Shown here piece after piece: positions 55,470 to 64,000 of a stretch of DNA of 64,000 nucleotides. Under the pieces are notes generated by a model. That model saw only the letters and a program-made list of their open reading frames with translations, was not told the DNA's origin and searched no databases. Source of the stretch: Allomyces arbusculus (Eukaryota > Blastocladiomycota > Blastocladiomycetes > Blastocladiales > Blastocladiaceae); contig JADHYV010000012.1 in NCBI GenBank assembly GCA_027604705.1, forward strand, positions 310,001-374,000, in the 5' to 3' direction. How positions within the stretch are numbered: the first letter of the stretch is position 1; every line of letters starts with the position of its first letter. A program made the position numbers and the translations under genes.

Positions 55470-56829
55470 TCAGATATCAATCTGCGCCTCTGGCTCCAAG
55501 CAATACACTGGGAAATGGCCCTCGTGGCCCAACGCATTCCTGCCGCGTGCCCAATGGCCATCAAAGTACTCCAAGACCGTGACCCACTCGCCCTCAAATA
55601 ACCGCAACTCGTCCTGCAAGATGGGCGTATACGGCAGCCACACTTTGCGCCGCACACAGACCTGATTCGTGGAAATCATGGCCGGTGGGCGGTGCATCGA
55701 TTCGGGGCCGGGTGCGGGCGTGTCAAGATCGGCTTCCTCGACAATGTCCGGGACAGGCGGCATCTTGGGTGGTAACTGCGCGCGGATCTCAGCGGCGAGT
55801 CGCGCGCGCCGGCGCTGGGTGTGGCGGCGGTAGCAGAACGCGACACCGAGGAGGACGAGCAGGACGGTGCCGGCGGCGAGAAAGGCGGCGAGGTAGATGT
55901 GTGCGGGGGAAGACGACGAGGACGAGGACGAGGACGAAGACGAGGGTGACGGGATGGGTGCAGAGGATCCGCCGGGACCTGGGCCGTCGTCGGACGCCGT
56001 TGTAAGTCGGTCCGACCGCGCAGCGGTGTCGGCAGACGACAGTGGTGATGGGCACAGCGTCGGATCGGCCGCGAGTCGTGCGCGCGAGTAGCCTATCGTA
56101 TGGTTACACCAACCGTGGTCAGTTTGCAAGCGAGCAATCAGGCGGCGCACCGCTCCGCGCCATGCCAAGGGGGGCGCGCACGGAAGCACGCCGACGCACA
56201 ACCCAAACGCACCACATGTTTCACGCTCGCCCTCGACGGCGTCGAGACAGTCGGATTCCGGCAGGGTCTCGCACGCGGCGCCCAAGTCGGCGAGCGTTGT
56301 TGCGGCCGAGACGGGGGAATGCTCGTTGGCCCACTGCGTCAGGTCGGCAACGTGGTCGAGACACGCGCGCCGACACCAGACGCGCGGACTTGGCGGTGGT
56401 GGGGCACCACAAACGGCGCGCGCATGAGCAGCGAGGTGCGCGCACGCAGCAGAGCGCGTGTACCGCACGTCGTTAGCGGATGGTGCGGTAGCGGTCGCGG
56501 TCGAGTTGCGGTAAACGGCGGGCAAATAGGACGCGACGAGCCACGTATCAAACGAGGCCGCCGATCTGCAGGTGGGGAGCGGGGAAGAGCGTGGGAGCGT
56601 GGGAGCGGTTGGTCAATGCCGTGATGCGAGGTAGGGTGCGGTGTGCGACCCATGCTGTGCAGGAGCGCCCGAATCGTGCGTACTCGGTGGCCTCGGCTGG
56701 TACCGGGGCGACGCTGACGAGCGGCGCGCACAGCGCGGTGGGCGGGAGAACGCGACATGGTGCAGTGCTGGGTGCAGTCGGTACAGCGGGTGCGGGGGTC
56801 GCCGCCGTCGCGGCGGGCAGGATGGCCAT
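55470..56829 (-). CDS. single-pass membrane protein with cytosolic SH3 domain
   Basis: Two exons, 56829-56684 and 56565-55470, give 413 residues. The outer part (about 50-230) holds about a dozen cysteines, as in disulphide-bonded ectodomains, and one NxS/T site in its first part. A polyserine stretch is followed by one strong membrane segment (IYLAAFLAAGTVLLVLLGVAF, split here as about 250-270), then RRHTQRRRAR as the stop-transfer signal. An SH3 domain ends the protein (about 350-405): DELRLFEGEWVTVLEYF and HWARGRN, then GHFPVYCLE, with the ALYDY-like motif degenerate. A proline motif (PPKMPPVPD) between the two could bind another SH3. The layout is like yeast Fus1 and similar fungal sensors. 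The role is not known. The first exon joins in frame but its start is less certain. Confidence 0.7.
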
Positions 56830-57593
56830 GGTGGTGGTGGTGGTGATGGTGCTGATGCAGTTGTTGAGTAAGTGTTGTCGGTTGGGTGGCGCAAAGGCAA
56901 GCAAGCGAGCCAGCGGCGAGGGTGGCGGGCGGCGAGAGAGCGCGAGCGCGAGTGGGCGGGTGGCAGCAGCGTCGTGCGCGAGGGCGGGAAGGAGGGCCGC
57001 ACGTGCTCGCGCGCGAGGTGGGTGCGTTGCGGGGATCGGCGACGACGACGGCTGCGTTGGTTGCGTGGAGCGGCGGCGTCGGAGCGGAGAGCGCTGGCGT
57101 CGCCGATGGTGCAACACGGCCACGCACGGAACCACGCGCGCGCGTGCGTCGTGCGAGCGGTGAAGCGCTGCCGCGCCCGCCTGCCACAGGCATCGTGACT
57201 GCCCCACGAAGGCGCATGCCTGTCACGCGCCGCCCCACCGCACGCCATGGGCGTGCTCCACCGCAAAGTTCATCGCTCTTGGACGTCCAACGCGCAGTGC
57301 ACCGACCAGGCCGAAATCGACCAAGATATCGTTGACAACATCCACGCGCGCCATAACCCCGCGCCCAACACTTGCTGCACCCGACCGCATCTGCCCGCCC
57401 GTGGCCGCTGCTGCAGCCGCCGCGCTTTGCCCATCCCGGCCCCTTCCATCGCTCGCGACACAACCCGCCGCCACGCTCCATTGCGGCAACGGCAACTGCA
57501 CGCGAACAACCTTGGCCCACCCGCCGACACGACCGACAGCCGCCAACTCGACGCTCCAACCGACAACCGACCAGCTGCTGCAGTTCCCCCACT
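56830..57593. other. divergent region between the SH3 protein and AP-1 sigma
   Basis: 764 bases with the promoters of both genes. (GGT)n on the plus strand at about 56826-56850 touches the start of the SH3 gene. Long frames on both strands are due to high GC and have no motifs. Confidence 0.4.
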
Positions 57594-58463
57594 ATGACTG
57601 TACGCCGGCGCCCCTCCAGCACTCGCTCGCCAAAGACACCCGCCGAATGGCCAACCAACCAACCAACCTACCGCCTGGACCGGCGCACGCGCGTGCACGC
57701 CGCCAATCCATAGATCAACTACATGTTCCTCGTCTCGCGCCAGGGCAAGGTGCGCCTCTCCAAGTGGTTTGTCACGCTCAGCGGCAAGGACAAGCAAAAA
57801 ATCATCAAGGATGTCTCAGCGCTCGTCTTGGCGCGCCGGTCGCGTATGTGCAACGTTATCGAGTACAAGGGTATGCACTACGAACGCCGGCATTGTGCGT
57901 GTGATGGCCGCACGACAACATTGCTGACCGTACCACTCTGGCCCGCGCTAGACACCAAGATTGTTTACCGACGGTAATTATTCGACTAGACCAGCGCAAT
58001 GCCACCGTGTCCCGCAGCGATGGCGGCTGCAAACACGATTCCGGCTGCTGACACCATGACCGCGTGCGCTGCCACCCCTCCTCCTCCAGATACGCATCGC
58101 TCTTCTTTGTCACGGGCCTCGACGCATCGGAAAACGAACTGCTTACGCTCGAAGTCATTCACCGCTACGTTGAGCTGCTCGACCGCTACTTTGGCAACGT
58201 GCGCGCGCGACTCTCTCCCCACCGTGTCTACCCTTGACACGACGCCGCCGCTCACCCTCTCCTGCGCCGACACCTAGGTCTGCGAGCTTGACCTCATCTT
58301 CAACTTCCACAAGGCCTACTTTATCCTCGACGAACTCCTGCTCGCCGGCGAGTTACAAGAATCATCGAAAAAGGCCATTTTGCGCGTTGCCGCCCAGCAG
58401 GACCAGTTGCAGGACCGAGAAGGCGACGAAATTCCGGGCATTCGCAATCCGATTGGCATGTAG
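57594..58463 (+). CDS. APS1: AP-1 adaptor complex sigma subunit
   Basis: Five exons: 57594-57599, 57714-57870, 57952-57973, 58090-58198 and 58278-58463, giving 159 residues, the standard sigma length. The first coding exon is only six bases (Met-Thr) and the third only 22. The spliced start [20 protein letters not shown] is typical of sigma-1. [14 protein letters not shown], then [18 protein letters not shown] and [19 protein letters not shown], complete the longin-like fold that binds dileucine signals with the gamma chain. Known role: clathrin-coated vesicle formation at the trans-Golgi network and endosomes. The end ([13 protein letters not shown]) diverges from other members, as is common. 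AP-2 sigma is less likely because of the [14 protein letters not shown] start. Confidence 0.9.
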
Positions 58464-59400
58464 TAGAGTGTAGTCGCGGAGCGAGCGAGCTTTTTGTACA
58501 GTGATATTTGATTAGCGGTTTCGCGCGACGGCTGGCTTCCTGCGTCGTGCGCGTCGTCGGCACAGATGCACCGGGCCGCACAACGTCACGTCTCGGAACG
58601 CTGGCGTGCCCGTACTTGGGGTCGTGTCGGCTCACCGCAGCAAGATTCCGCACCTCCCATCCGCAACGCGAGCGTGAAAACAACGAGCGACACCACGCGC
58701 CTGGCGCGAGTCGCATCAGTCGCGAGCCGTTAGCTCAATCCGAATCAGCGAGGAGCAAATGAAGAGGCAGCAGCAGTGCCTGCACAACATCGCGCTGCCG
58801 CGACCTGCAAACAGTGAAGCAAAAAAAACTACAGTGGGCCCCAGTGTTGACCCGACAGGCCCGCACCGCACCTCTCTGAACTGTGTTCTGATCTACCACG
58901 CTCAGCTCGCCGTGTTCGCTGCTCCGTTAGCCCGGCCTCACGCATTCCCGGCGGATTCAAGGACGAGGACCCGCAAGCGATTTCTCGCACGAGCCCTTGA
59001 GAGCGTCCACTGAGCGTTCAGATCAGGCAGCTCGTTCGACAAGGCGCGACGCGCACCCTATATGCCGAATCGCATGACCTCCTGCAGTTCTTGTTACCAG
59101 TCCTCCCGTTGGCCGTAGGAGTCATAGGCAAAGGTGGCGAAGCCTCTGCCCGACTGGGGGATTGCTCATGGCAGGAATCGAACCCGCCGCCTGCACAGCG
59201 ATTGTGCAAGTAGACCACTTCAGCTTGCTTTTTCATTCGACTTCATTGGTTGAGATCCCTCGTGCCGCGCAACGACAAACATTGTTCACGTTCCACTTCT
59301 GAAGGGACGGTTTTCCATCCATTTCGCAAAACGCAAGCCTTGGTATTCTTAACAAAGAGCGCCCAACACGCGCTCCTCTCCCTCTTCTTCTCTCCACCAA
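58464..59400. other. intergenic, with one tRNA-like piece
   Basis: 937 bases between AP-1 sigma and the convergent F-box-like gene. Only the tRNA-like element at 59161-59228 stands out. Confidence 0.4.
59161..59228 (-). other. tRNA-like sequence, probably a pseudo-tRNA
   Basis: The minus strand has a perfect B-box (GGTTCGATTCC), an A-box-like AGCTGAAGTGG, a good T-arm and an anticodon-like hairpin (TGCAC/GTGCA). But the loop lacks the T before the anticodon, the acceptor ends do not pair, and no T-run follows. It looks like a dead tRNA or tRNA-derived element. Confidence 0.4.
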
Positions 59401-60264
59401 CTATGCCCACCCGGCCGCGCGGTACCCGAGCTCACGACACGCCGCGCATCGCGCTCCCCTCCTCGGATCCGCGCCGTGCACGAGCGCTCCACCACACGCG
59501 CGCGCATCCAAGCACGTCTCCCACCCGCCAGCTACCATCACCTCGGTCCCCGGATTCATCACGTCGTGCCAGGCCTCCACGAAGAACAGCCACTTGTCCG
59601 ACGGGTACTCGCGCGCTACGGTCCTGCTTGGTCCCGCCGCCACCAGACCCGGGAGCATGGATTTGACCGCACTTGAATGGACGGGTGCGACCCCCTTCCC
59701 AATCTCCACCGTGCACCGCCGCAACCCGGGCCACATCGGCTCCTTTCTTGGGACGTCCACCACACGCGTATCAAACTCCTCGTCGACCTTTTCCCCGGGC
59801 CGCGGTGGGGGTAACGCGCGGCACTCGCCAATCTCGCGCACGTCGAGTGCGACCAAGTGCGGTTTCGCCAAGGTGCACCGCAGTACTCGCAGCATTGGGA
59901 CTGCATTCGCGATCTGCGCCAGCGTGATGCCGCGCGTGATGAGCGTGCCGGTCAGGTCGAGTTCGGCCGTGTGCCAGCCGGGGGCGCGGAACGCGAGGGA
60001 TAAGACGGTGGGGAGGTTGCGCGCGCGCGCGATCGGCTCGACGATGAGGGCCCGGTTGGGCGGGAAGGTGAATGGCGAGTCGAGGAGGTTGGCGAGCGGC
60101 GGGAGCGTCGTCGGGAAGGCGGCGATCAGGCGGGATTTGGCTTGCAGCGGCAAGTGCCCGAGAATGCGCTCAAGCACGTCGCGCACGGTCGTGATGCGGT
60201 GCATGCGCGCGGTGCGAGGTCGCAGTGCGGGGGTGGCGCTTGACGGCGGCAGGGACGGCGGCAT
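59401..60264 (-). CDS. possible F-box/LRR-like protein
   Basis: An intronless frame of 287 residues from the ATG at 60264; an earlier in-frame ATG at 60420 would add 52. Near the N-terminus, TVRDVLERILGHLPLQAKSR reads like an F-box-type helix pair. The middle has Leu-rich spaced segments (TAELDLTGTLITRGITL, MLRVLRCTLAKPHLVALDV) of leucine-rich-repeat kind. The end is Cys/Gly-rich (CGGALVHGADPRRGARCAAC). If this is an F-box protein, it would be a substrate adaptor of an SCF ubiquitin ligase. The identification is weak, and no relative is recognised beyond pattern. It is convergent with nothing close and divergent from RAI1, 480 bases apart. Confidence 0.5.
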   Translation of the reverse strand: MPPSLPPSSATPALRPRTARMHRITTVRDVLERILGHLPLQAKSRLIAAFPTTLPPLANLLDSPFTFPPNRALIVEPIARARNLPTVLSLAFRAPGWHTAELDLTGTLITRGITLAQIANAVPMLRVLRCTLAKPHLVALDVREIGECRALPPPRPGEKVDEEFDTRVVDVPRKEPMWPGLRRCTVEIGKGVAPVHSSAVKSMLPGLVAAGPSRTVAREYPSDKWLFFVEAWHDVMNPGTEVMVAGGWETCLDARACGGALVHGADPRRGARCAACRELGYRAAGWA

Positions 60265-60743
60265 CTTGGCGAGGGACGGTGGCGACTTGGTGGGGACAAG
60301 CTGGTGGCATGAAGTCGCAAACGTGCAGGCGGCAGCAGACTGCTTGCCGGCGCCGTGACTTGTTCGGTGGTGGCGGTCGCCGGTGTCGGTGCGGGGGAGG
60401 ACGGCGAGCTGATCGCGCATGTTGGGCGGGTTGACGGGCACGACGGTGGTGGAGGGCGCGCAGGATCAGGACGGCGGAGGACAGGAGGACTGCAGCGACT
60501 GCAGCGGTGGAGCGGTTCGACGAGAACACGCTGCGCCACACCAGTTGGGGCCAGCGCGGTCGCCTGACGCGCATGGCAGAGCTCTCGCTGCCTCGCGTCC
60601 TTGCAGCTCTCCATCTCCACCGCACTCCACCGCAGCCGCTCCTCGAGCTCGTCGTGCTTTCCCCCATGCTGTCGCCCTGGACCGCCGCCGCCGCCGCTGC
60701 TCCCTTGCCAACCGTGTGCCGCGTCCCCTCGCATTCGCCTCAA
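60265..60743. other. divergent promoter region of the F-box-like gene and RAI1
   Basis: About 480 bases that may include an N-terminal extension of the minus-strand gene (to 60420). The RAI1 frame is also open upstream of its chosen ATG, to about 60507. Confidence 0.35.
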
Positions 60744-62264
60744 ATGAACCGACACGGCCCGCCCTCCCACGACCGCCGCGGCCCGCTGCCAGACCGGAAC
60801 CATGACCAGCAGCAGTACTGCGGCCACCGGCACCACGACCGCCCGTACCCGGCCGCTCCCCGGTCCGGCGCACCCCCACCACGTCGCGACCACCACCCCC
60901 GCCGCAACGCACCGCCACCCGCACCCATCGCCCGTGCTGGCCCTGTGATCCTCTCCATCCCCGTGCGCACGCCTGACGGCACTCCCGGCCCGCCCGTCGC
61001 CGTGCAACAACCGACCGAACTCGCCGTCTTCTCCTACGACCAGTCCGGCCAGTTCCATCCGAATGCCTCGTCCTTACGCTACTGGCACCCGCCGGCGGGG
61101 TACACCGTGCGCCGTGCCGCCGCGGGCCAAGCCGGGACAGTGGGAATGCCGCTACCGCACCCATCGCACCCGCCGCCCGCGCCGCACCAAATCGATCTGA
61201 ATGCGCAATTTGACCAATACACCCCGAGCGCCAACGGGATCGAGCCGCTGGATAACTTGCTCCGCGGTCTTGTGGACGGAAAAGTCTGGCCGTTTCCGGC
61301 GGGGAAGAACGTCCACGTCATCACTTGGCGCGGGATCGCGACCAAGTTCCTGTGCGCACCGTACGACAATCATCGCGACGGGTGGGAATTGGGCGCTGTA
61401 CGGTACAACGGGATCGTGTTTCTTCACGAGCATGTCACGGCCGCGCGTAAGGCGGACGAGGAGGCGATGAAAGCGGACTCGAGGCGCGCGAGGATGGCGT
61501 ACTGGGGGTACCGGTTCGAGCAACAGTGTGTCCTGGACACGGCGCCGTCGAGTATGGGCGATACGGACCGTGCACGCGCGGAAGTGGAGCGCCGCACGAC
61601 GCCGGTCAACGCTATGGCCCAGTTCTGCTCGGTGTTCACGACCAAGATCGGGCCGACGCGGCTCGTCATGGGCGCCGAAGTCGACTGCTGTCTCGATACT
61701 CCTGTTCCCGGAAATAAACCGCACTACGTCGAGCTCAAAACCAACAAGTGCGTGCGGACCCCCGGCGACCACCGCGCGTGGCGCGCCAAACTGCTCCGCA
61801 TCTGGGCGCAGTCGTTTCTCGCGGGCGTCCCCACCGTCATGGTCGGATTTCGCGACAATGATGGGGTCTTGGTCGATGTGCAGGAGCTGAGCACGAGCGA
61901 TTTGCCGAGGATGGTGCGGGGAGCCGCCGACGCTTGGGACCCGATGGCGTGCCTCAGGTTTGCGGCCGGGGCGTTGGACAGGGTGCGCGAAGCGGTATGG
62001 GAGGAGGGGGTGTACTATGTCGTGCGCTGGGCGCACCCGTTTGACGCGATTGAGGTGGAGAGGGTCGATGGGAGGGTCGAGGAGAGGTTGGCGGGGCAGA
62101 GGGACGTGTTGCCGAATTGGTTCACGGCGATCAGGCGCAATGGGGCAGCGGGAGGAGACGTGAATGGCGGGGATGGTGCATCTGGCGCTGGAAACGGTGG
62201 AGATGGTGCTCCGAGTCCGCCGCCGGTCGCGAATCACGTCGCGAACACTGGTCTAGGACAATAA
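60744..62264 (+). CDS. RAI1: RAI1/DXO family decapping nuclease
   Basis: An intronless gene of 506 residues. About 90 Pro/Arg/His-rich residues precede the core. Family motifs run in order: ELAVFSYDQSGQFH and LRYWHPP, YWGYRFEQ (about 253-260), GAEVDCCLD (G310; metal ligands E312 and D314), YVELKTNK (E330, K332) and LLRIWAQSFLAGVPTVMVGF (about 350-370). All metal-binding acids are kept. Known role: removing faulty or NAD caps from RNA in the nucleus, and in yeast stabilising the exonuclease Rat1/Xrn2. The C-terminal 45 residues are Gly/Asn/Pro-rich and probably disordered. An upstream in-frame ATG near 60573 would lengthen the protein; I prefer 60744 because the residues between have no conserved look. 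Confidence 0.9.
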   Translation: MNRHGPPSHDRRGPLPDRNHDQQQYCGHRHHDRPYPAAPRSGAPPPRRDHHPRRNAPPPAPIARAGPVILSIPVRTPDGTPGPPVAVQQPTELAVFSYDQSGQFHPNASSLRYWHPPAGYTVRRAAAGQAGTVGMPLPHPSHPPPAPHQIDLNAQFDQYTPSANGIEPLDNLLRGLVDGKVWPFPAGKNVHVITWRGIATKFLCAPYDNHRDGWELGAVRYNGIVFLHEHVTAARKADEEAMKADSRRARMAYWGYRFEQQCVLDTAPSSMGDTDRARAEVERRTTPVNAMAQFCSVFTTKIGPTRLVMGAEVDCCLDTPVPGNKPHYVELKTNKCVRTPGDHRAWRAKLLRIWAQSFLAGVPTVMVGFRDNDGVLVDVQELSTSDLPRMVRGAADAWDPMACLRFAAGALDRVREAVWEEGVYYVVRWAHPFDAIEVERVDGRVEERLAGQRDVLPNWFTAIRRNGAAGGDVNGGDGASGAGNGGDGAPSPPPVANHVANTGLGQ

Positions 62265-62297
62265 CCCATGGTTTGGTTGGGTATCGCAACCAATGGT

Positions 62298-62976
62298 TCA
62301 TTTCGTGACGCCGAAATAGTAGTAGCCGCCGACCGCGGTCAACGATAGCATCGCGAGCTCGAGTCGCATCTGCGCGACAAAGTAAATCTAACCCATCATC
62401 GACACGAACCCAACCGTCAGCAAACCATCCTCCCCAACCAAAGCCCTTCCTTCTCGACCGCGCCAAACGTACCCAAACCGTCGCCATGCCCGGCGTGCGC
62501 AACATGACCCCCAACGCCGGCCGTGCCGTGACCGTCGCCACCAACTTGCCACCGATCACGGCACCACCCACAGCCATCGCCAACTGCACGATCCACGATC
62601 CCGACCACCGGTGCGTCACGTAGACGAGCACCAGCAGCACCGCAAACGCCGTCGGCGTCGACTCGCGCGCAATCATGCCGAGCGTGGCCTCGTCTTCTTG
62701 AAATTGCTTATACACGAGCCATTCCAACAGCGTGTGCAGAATGGCCAGCGGGATCGTAATGAAGAAGGCTTGTGCCGCGATCGCCCAGGCGGGGACCACG
62801 TCGTCGGCGAGCCGAAGCACGCCCGAGTCGTTGACGATGCGCGAGAGTTCCGTGTCGGGGATGTATTCGTCGTCACCGGGCCTAGGTGCAGAAGCGGCGC
62901 GGCGTGCCTCTTGCTGTCGGAATCGCCTTGGGCGAGGTTGCAGTGGGGCGCTGGACATGTCGGTAAGCTTGGCCAT
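62298..62976 (-). CDS. small integral membrane protein, unknown function
   Basis: Two exons, 62976-62473 and 62387-62298, give 197 residues. The first 50 residues are polar and basic. Four likely membrane segments follow: PAWAIAAQAFFITIPLAIL, TAFAVLLVLVYVT, IVQLAMAVGGAVIGGKLVA and the end segment IYFVAQMRLELAMLSLTAV. GGYYYFGVTK closes the chain. I do not recognise the family, but similar small four-pass proteins occur across fungi. The intron (GTACGT...GGTTAG) joins two hydrophobic parts in frame and gives a clean stop 33 bases from the convergent RAI1 stop, so the 3' ends of the two mRNAs must overlap. The start is the ATG at 62976 (MAKLTDM). Confidence 0.72.
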
Positions 62977-63331
62977 GATGGTGAGGTCGTGCGATGTCAA
63001 GTCGCGCTTGCAAATGCAGGGGGTGCAGGTGCTTGCGCGTGAGGATTGGTTGCGTTCAAAAGACGCGCTGCTGGTCGTCGGTCAGAATGGCGGCCGCTGT
63101 TGGCCGGGCAGCGGTATTCAGTCAAGTTGATCACGGCAGCGGTACCGCGCGACGTGTCGCGACTGGACGAGCACGTACTTCTGGGAGCGTTACGTCAACA
63201 AAACGCCCCTCCATCCTCTGATCCGGTGGTGCGCCTGATCCAAGTCGCCCGTGCTGGACGTGCCGCATGCAATTCGTTCATTCCCAGCTATCATTACTTT
63301 CTCGCTCGCATCGGAACGCGTCCCATTCGCA
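62977..63331. other. intergenic
   Basis: 355 bases between two minus-strand genes. No gene seen; likely promoter of the membrane protein and 3' end of the edge gene. Confidence 0.4.
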
Positions 63332-64000
63332 TCAAATCGTCATCAACCCATCATCCTCGTCTTCGTCTACCGCGCCATTCCCAAACAATGTCGCGGGCAC
63401 GAGCGACGCGGGCACCACCGCCGGTACCGGCGCTGGTGCCGGCGCTGAAACGTGGCCATTCACCCGGTCCGCGCGCGAGTTCATCGCGCTTGGCGGCGGC
63501 GGCGGGGCCAGCGCGTTCGCGATCCCTGTCATGAATGACGTCAGCGCGCTCCTCGACTTGGGCGACCCGGATGGTGCTTGCACTTGAGCAGGTGTTGGTG
63601 CAGCGGGTGCGGGAGCGGCGGGCGCGGGAGCGACGTATGGCGCTGCTGGCGGTGCAGCAGGGGCAGGCGCAGTCAAGGTCAACGGCGGTGGCGGCACCGA
63701 CGCGGGCGACACCGTGGCCCGCGGACTCGCACCACGCGGCACCGGGCTCATCGACCGCGGCCGGCTCGTCGTCGGGGACAACCCCGTCAAGAACCCCGCC
63801 GGGCTTGTCCGACCGCCCACATCAAATAGCGCCGCGACGTCCGGACTTCCCGCCCCGCCCCTTGGCGACCCAGCTTCATACACCGTTGGCATGACCCCAA
63901 CCGGCGCACCGTGTATCCCGGCCCCTGGCGGCGGCGGCGACGCCGCGCGCTCACTACTTGATGGTACGCCATCATCAAACTCCGAGTCCACCGCCGACGC
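63332..64000 (-). CDS. 3' part of a Pro/Ala/Ser-rich protein (5' end outside window)
   Basis: The frame is open from the right edge to a stop at 63332, about 222 residues. It is low complexity: Pro/Ala runs, Ser-Pro pairs (GSPRGGAGSP, SMSPVPRGASP) that could be proline-directed kinase sites, and an acidic end DEDEDDGLMTI. No domain is visible. The start lies beyond the window, and exons upstream cannot be judged. Confidence 0.45.
   Translation of the reverse strand, partial: ASAVDSEFDDGVPSSSERAASPPPPGAGIHGAPVGVMPTVYEAGSPRGGAGSPDVAALFDVGGRTSPAGFLTGLSPTTSRPRSMSPVPRGASPRATVSPASVPPPPLTLTAPAPAAPPAAPYVAPAPAAPAPAAPTPAQVQAPSGSPKSRSALTSFMTGIANALAPPPPPSAMNSRADRVNGHVSAPAPAPVPAVVPASLVPATLFGNGAVDEDEDDGLMTI

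Noticed and set aside
56339-57658. 439-codon minus frame in the SH3/AP-1 sigma intergenic region
   Set aside because: Arg/Ala-rich chance frame; another frame of the same strand explains the SH3 gene's first exon.
59161-59228. A functional tRNA gene
   Set aside because: Acceptor ends do not pair, the T before the anticodon is missing and no terminator follows.

Overview
The window is 64 kb of nuclear DNA from a GC-rich, intron-bearing eukaryote, most likely a fungus. Genes carry many short introns of about 60 to 90 bases, usually with a GTACG or GTGCG donor. The gene set includes FIP1, RAI1/DXO, CSN6, ALG13, PTH2, SUMO, an AP-1 sigma chain, an X-family DNA polymerase, a HOP2-like meiotic protein and NADPH oxidase. 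Animal/plant-style cationic amino acid transporters, a cellulose-synthase-like GT2 enzyme and GH26 glycosidases fit an early-diverging, perhaps zoosporic, lineage better than Dikarya; that placement is inference. No virus, LTR element, CRISPR array or prokaryotic operon was seen.

Layout. 1-8.3 kb: tail of a proline-rich gene, a short JmjN/JmjC demethylase, a decayed LRR/F-box-like gene, a HOP2-like gene and a Ulp1-type protease. 10.5-20.7 kb: ferric-reductase-like protein, ALG13, PTH2, an unknown 784-residue protein, a TRP14-like thioredoxin and CSN6. 20.8-23.2 kb: a LINE-like remnant and an inverted duplication carrying two tRNA-Arg(CCG) genes. 24-28.7 kb: NADPH oxidase and FIP1. 29-38.2 kb: GT2 synthase and two GH26 paralogues, with large gene-free stretches between them. 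38.9-44.5 kb: tRNA-Ser(AGA), an FGGY sugar kinase and DNA polymerase X. 44.9-50.4 kb: two tandem amino acid transporters. 51.7-58.5 kb: Pof1/NMNAT-like protein, SUMO plus a decayed SUMO copy, an SH3 membrane protein and AP-1 sigma. 59.4-64 kb: a possible F-box/LRR protein, RAI1, a small membrane protein and one edge-truncated gene.

Most genes are unrelated housekeeping genes. Groups that make functional sense are the GT2 enzyme with the GH26 pair (cell-surface polysaccharide), the tandem transporters, SUMO with a SUMO-type protease 45 kb away, and HOP2 with polymerase X (DNA recombination and repair). Exon boundaries were set by hand: splice sites had to keep the frame and restore family motifs. 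Multi-exon entries give the whole span as coordinates and the exons in the evidence.
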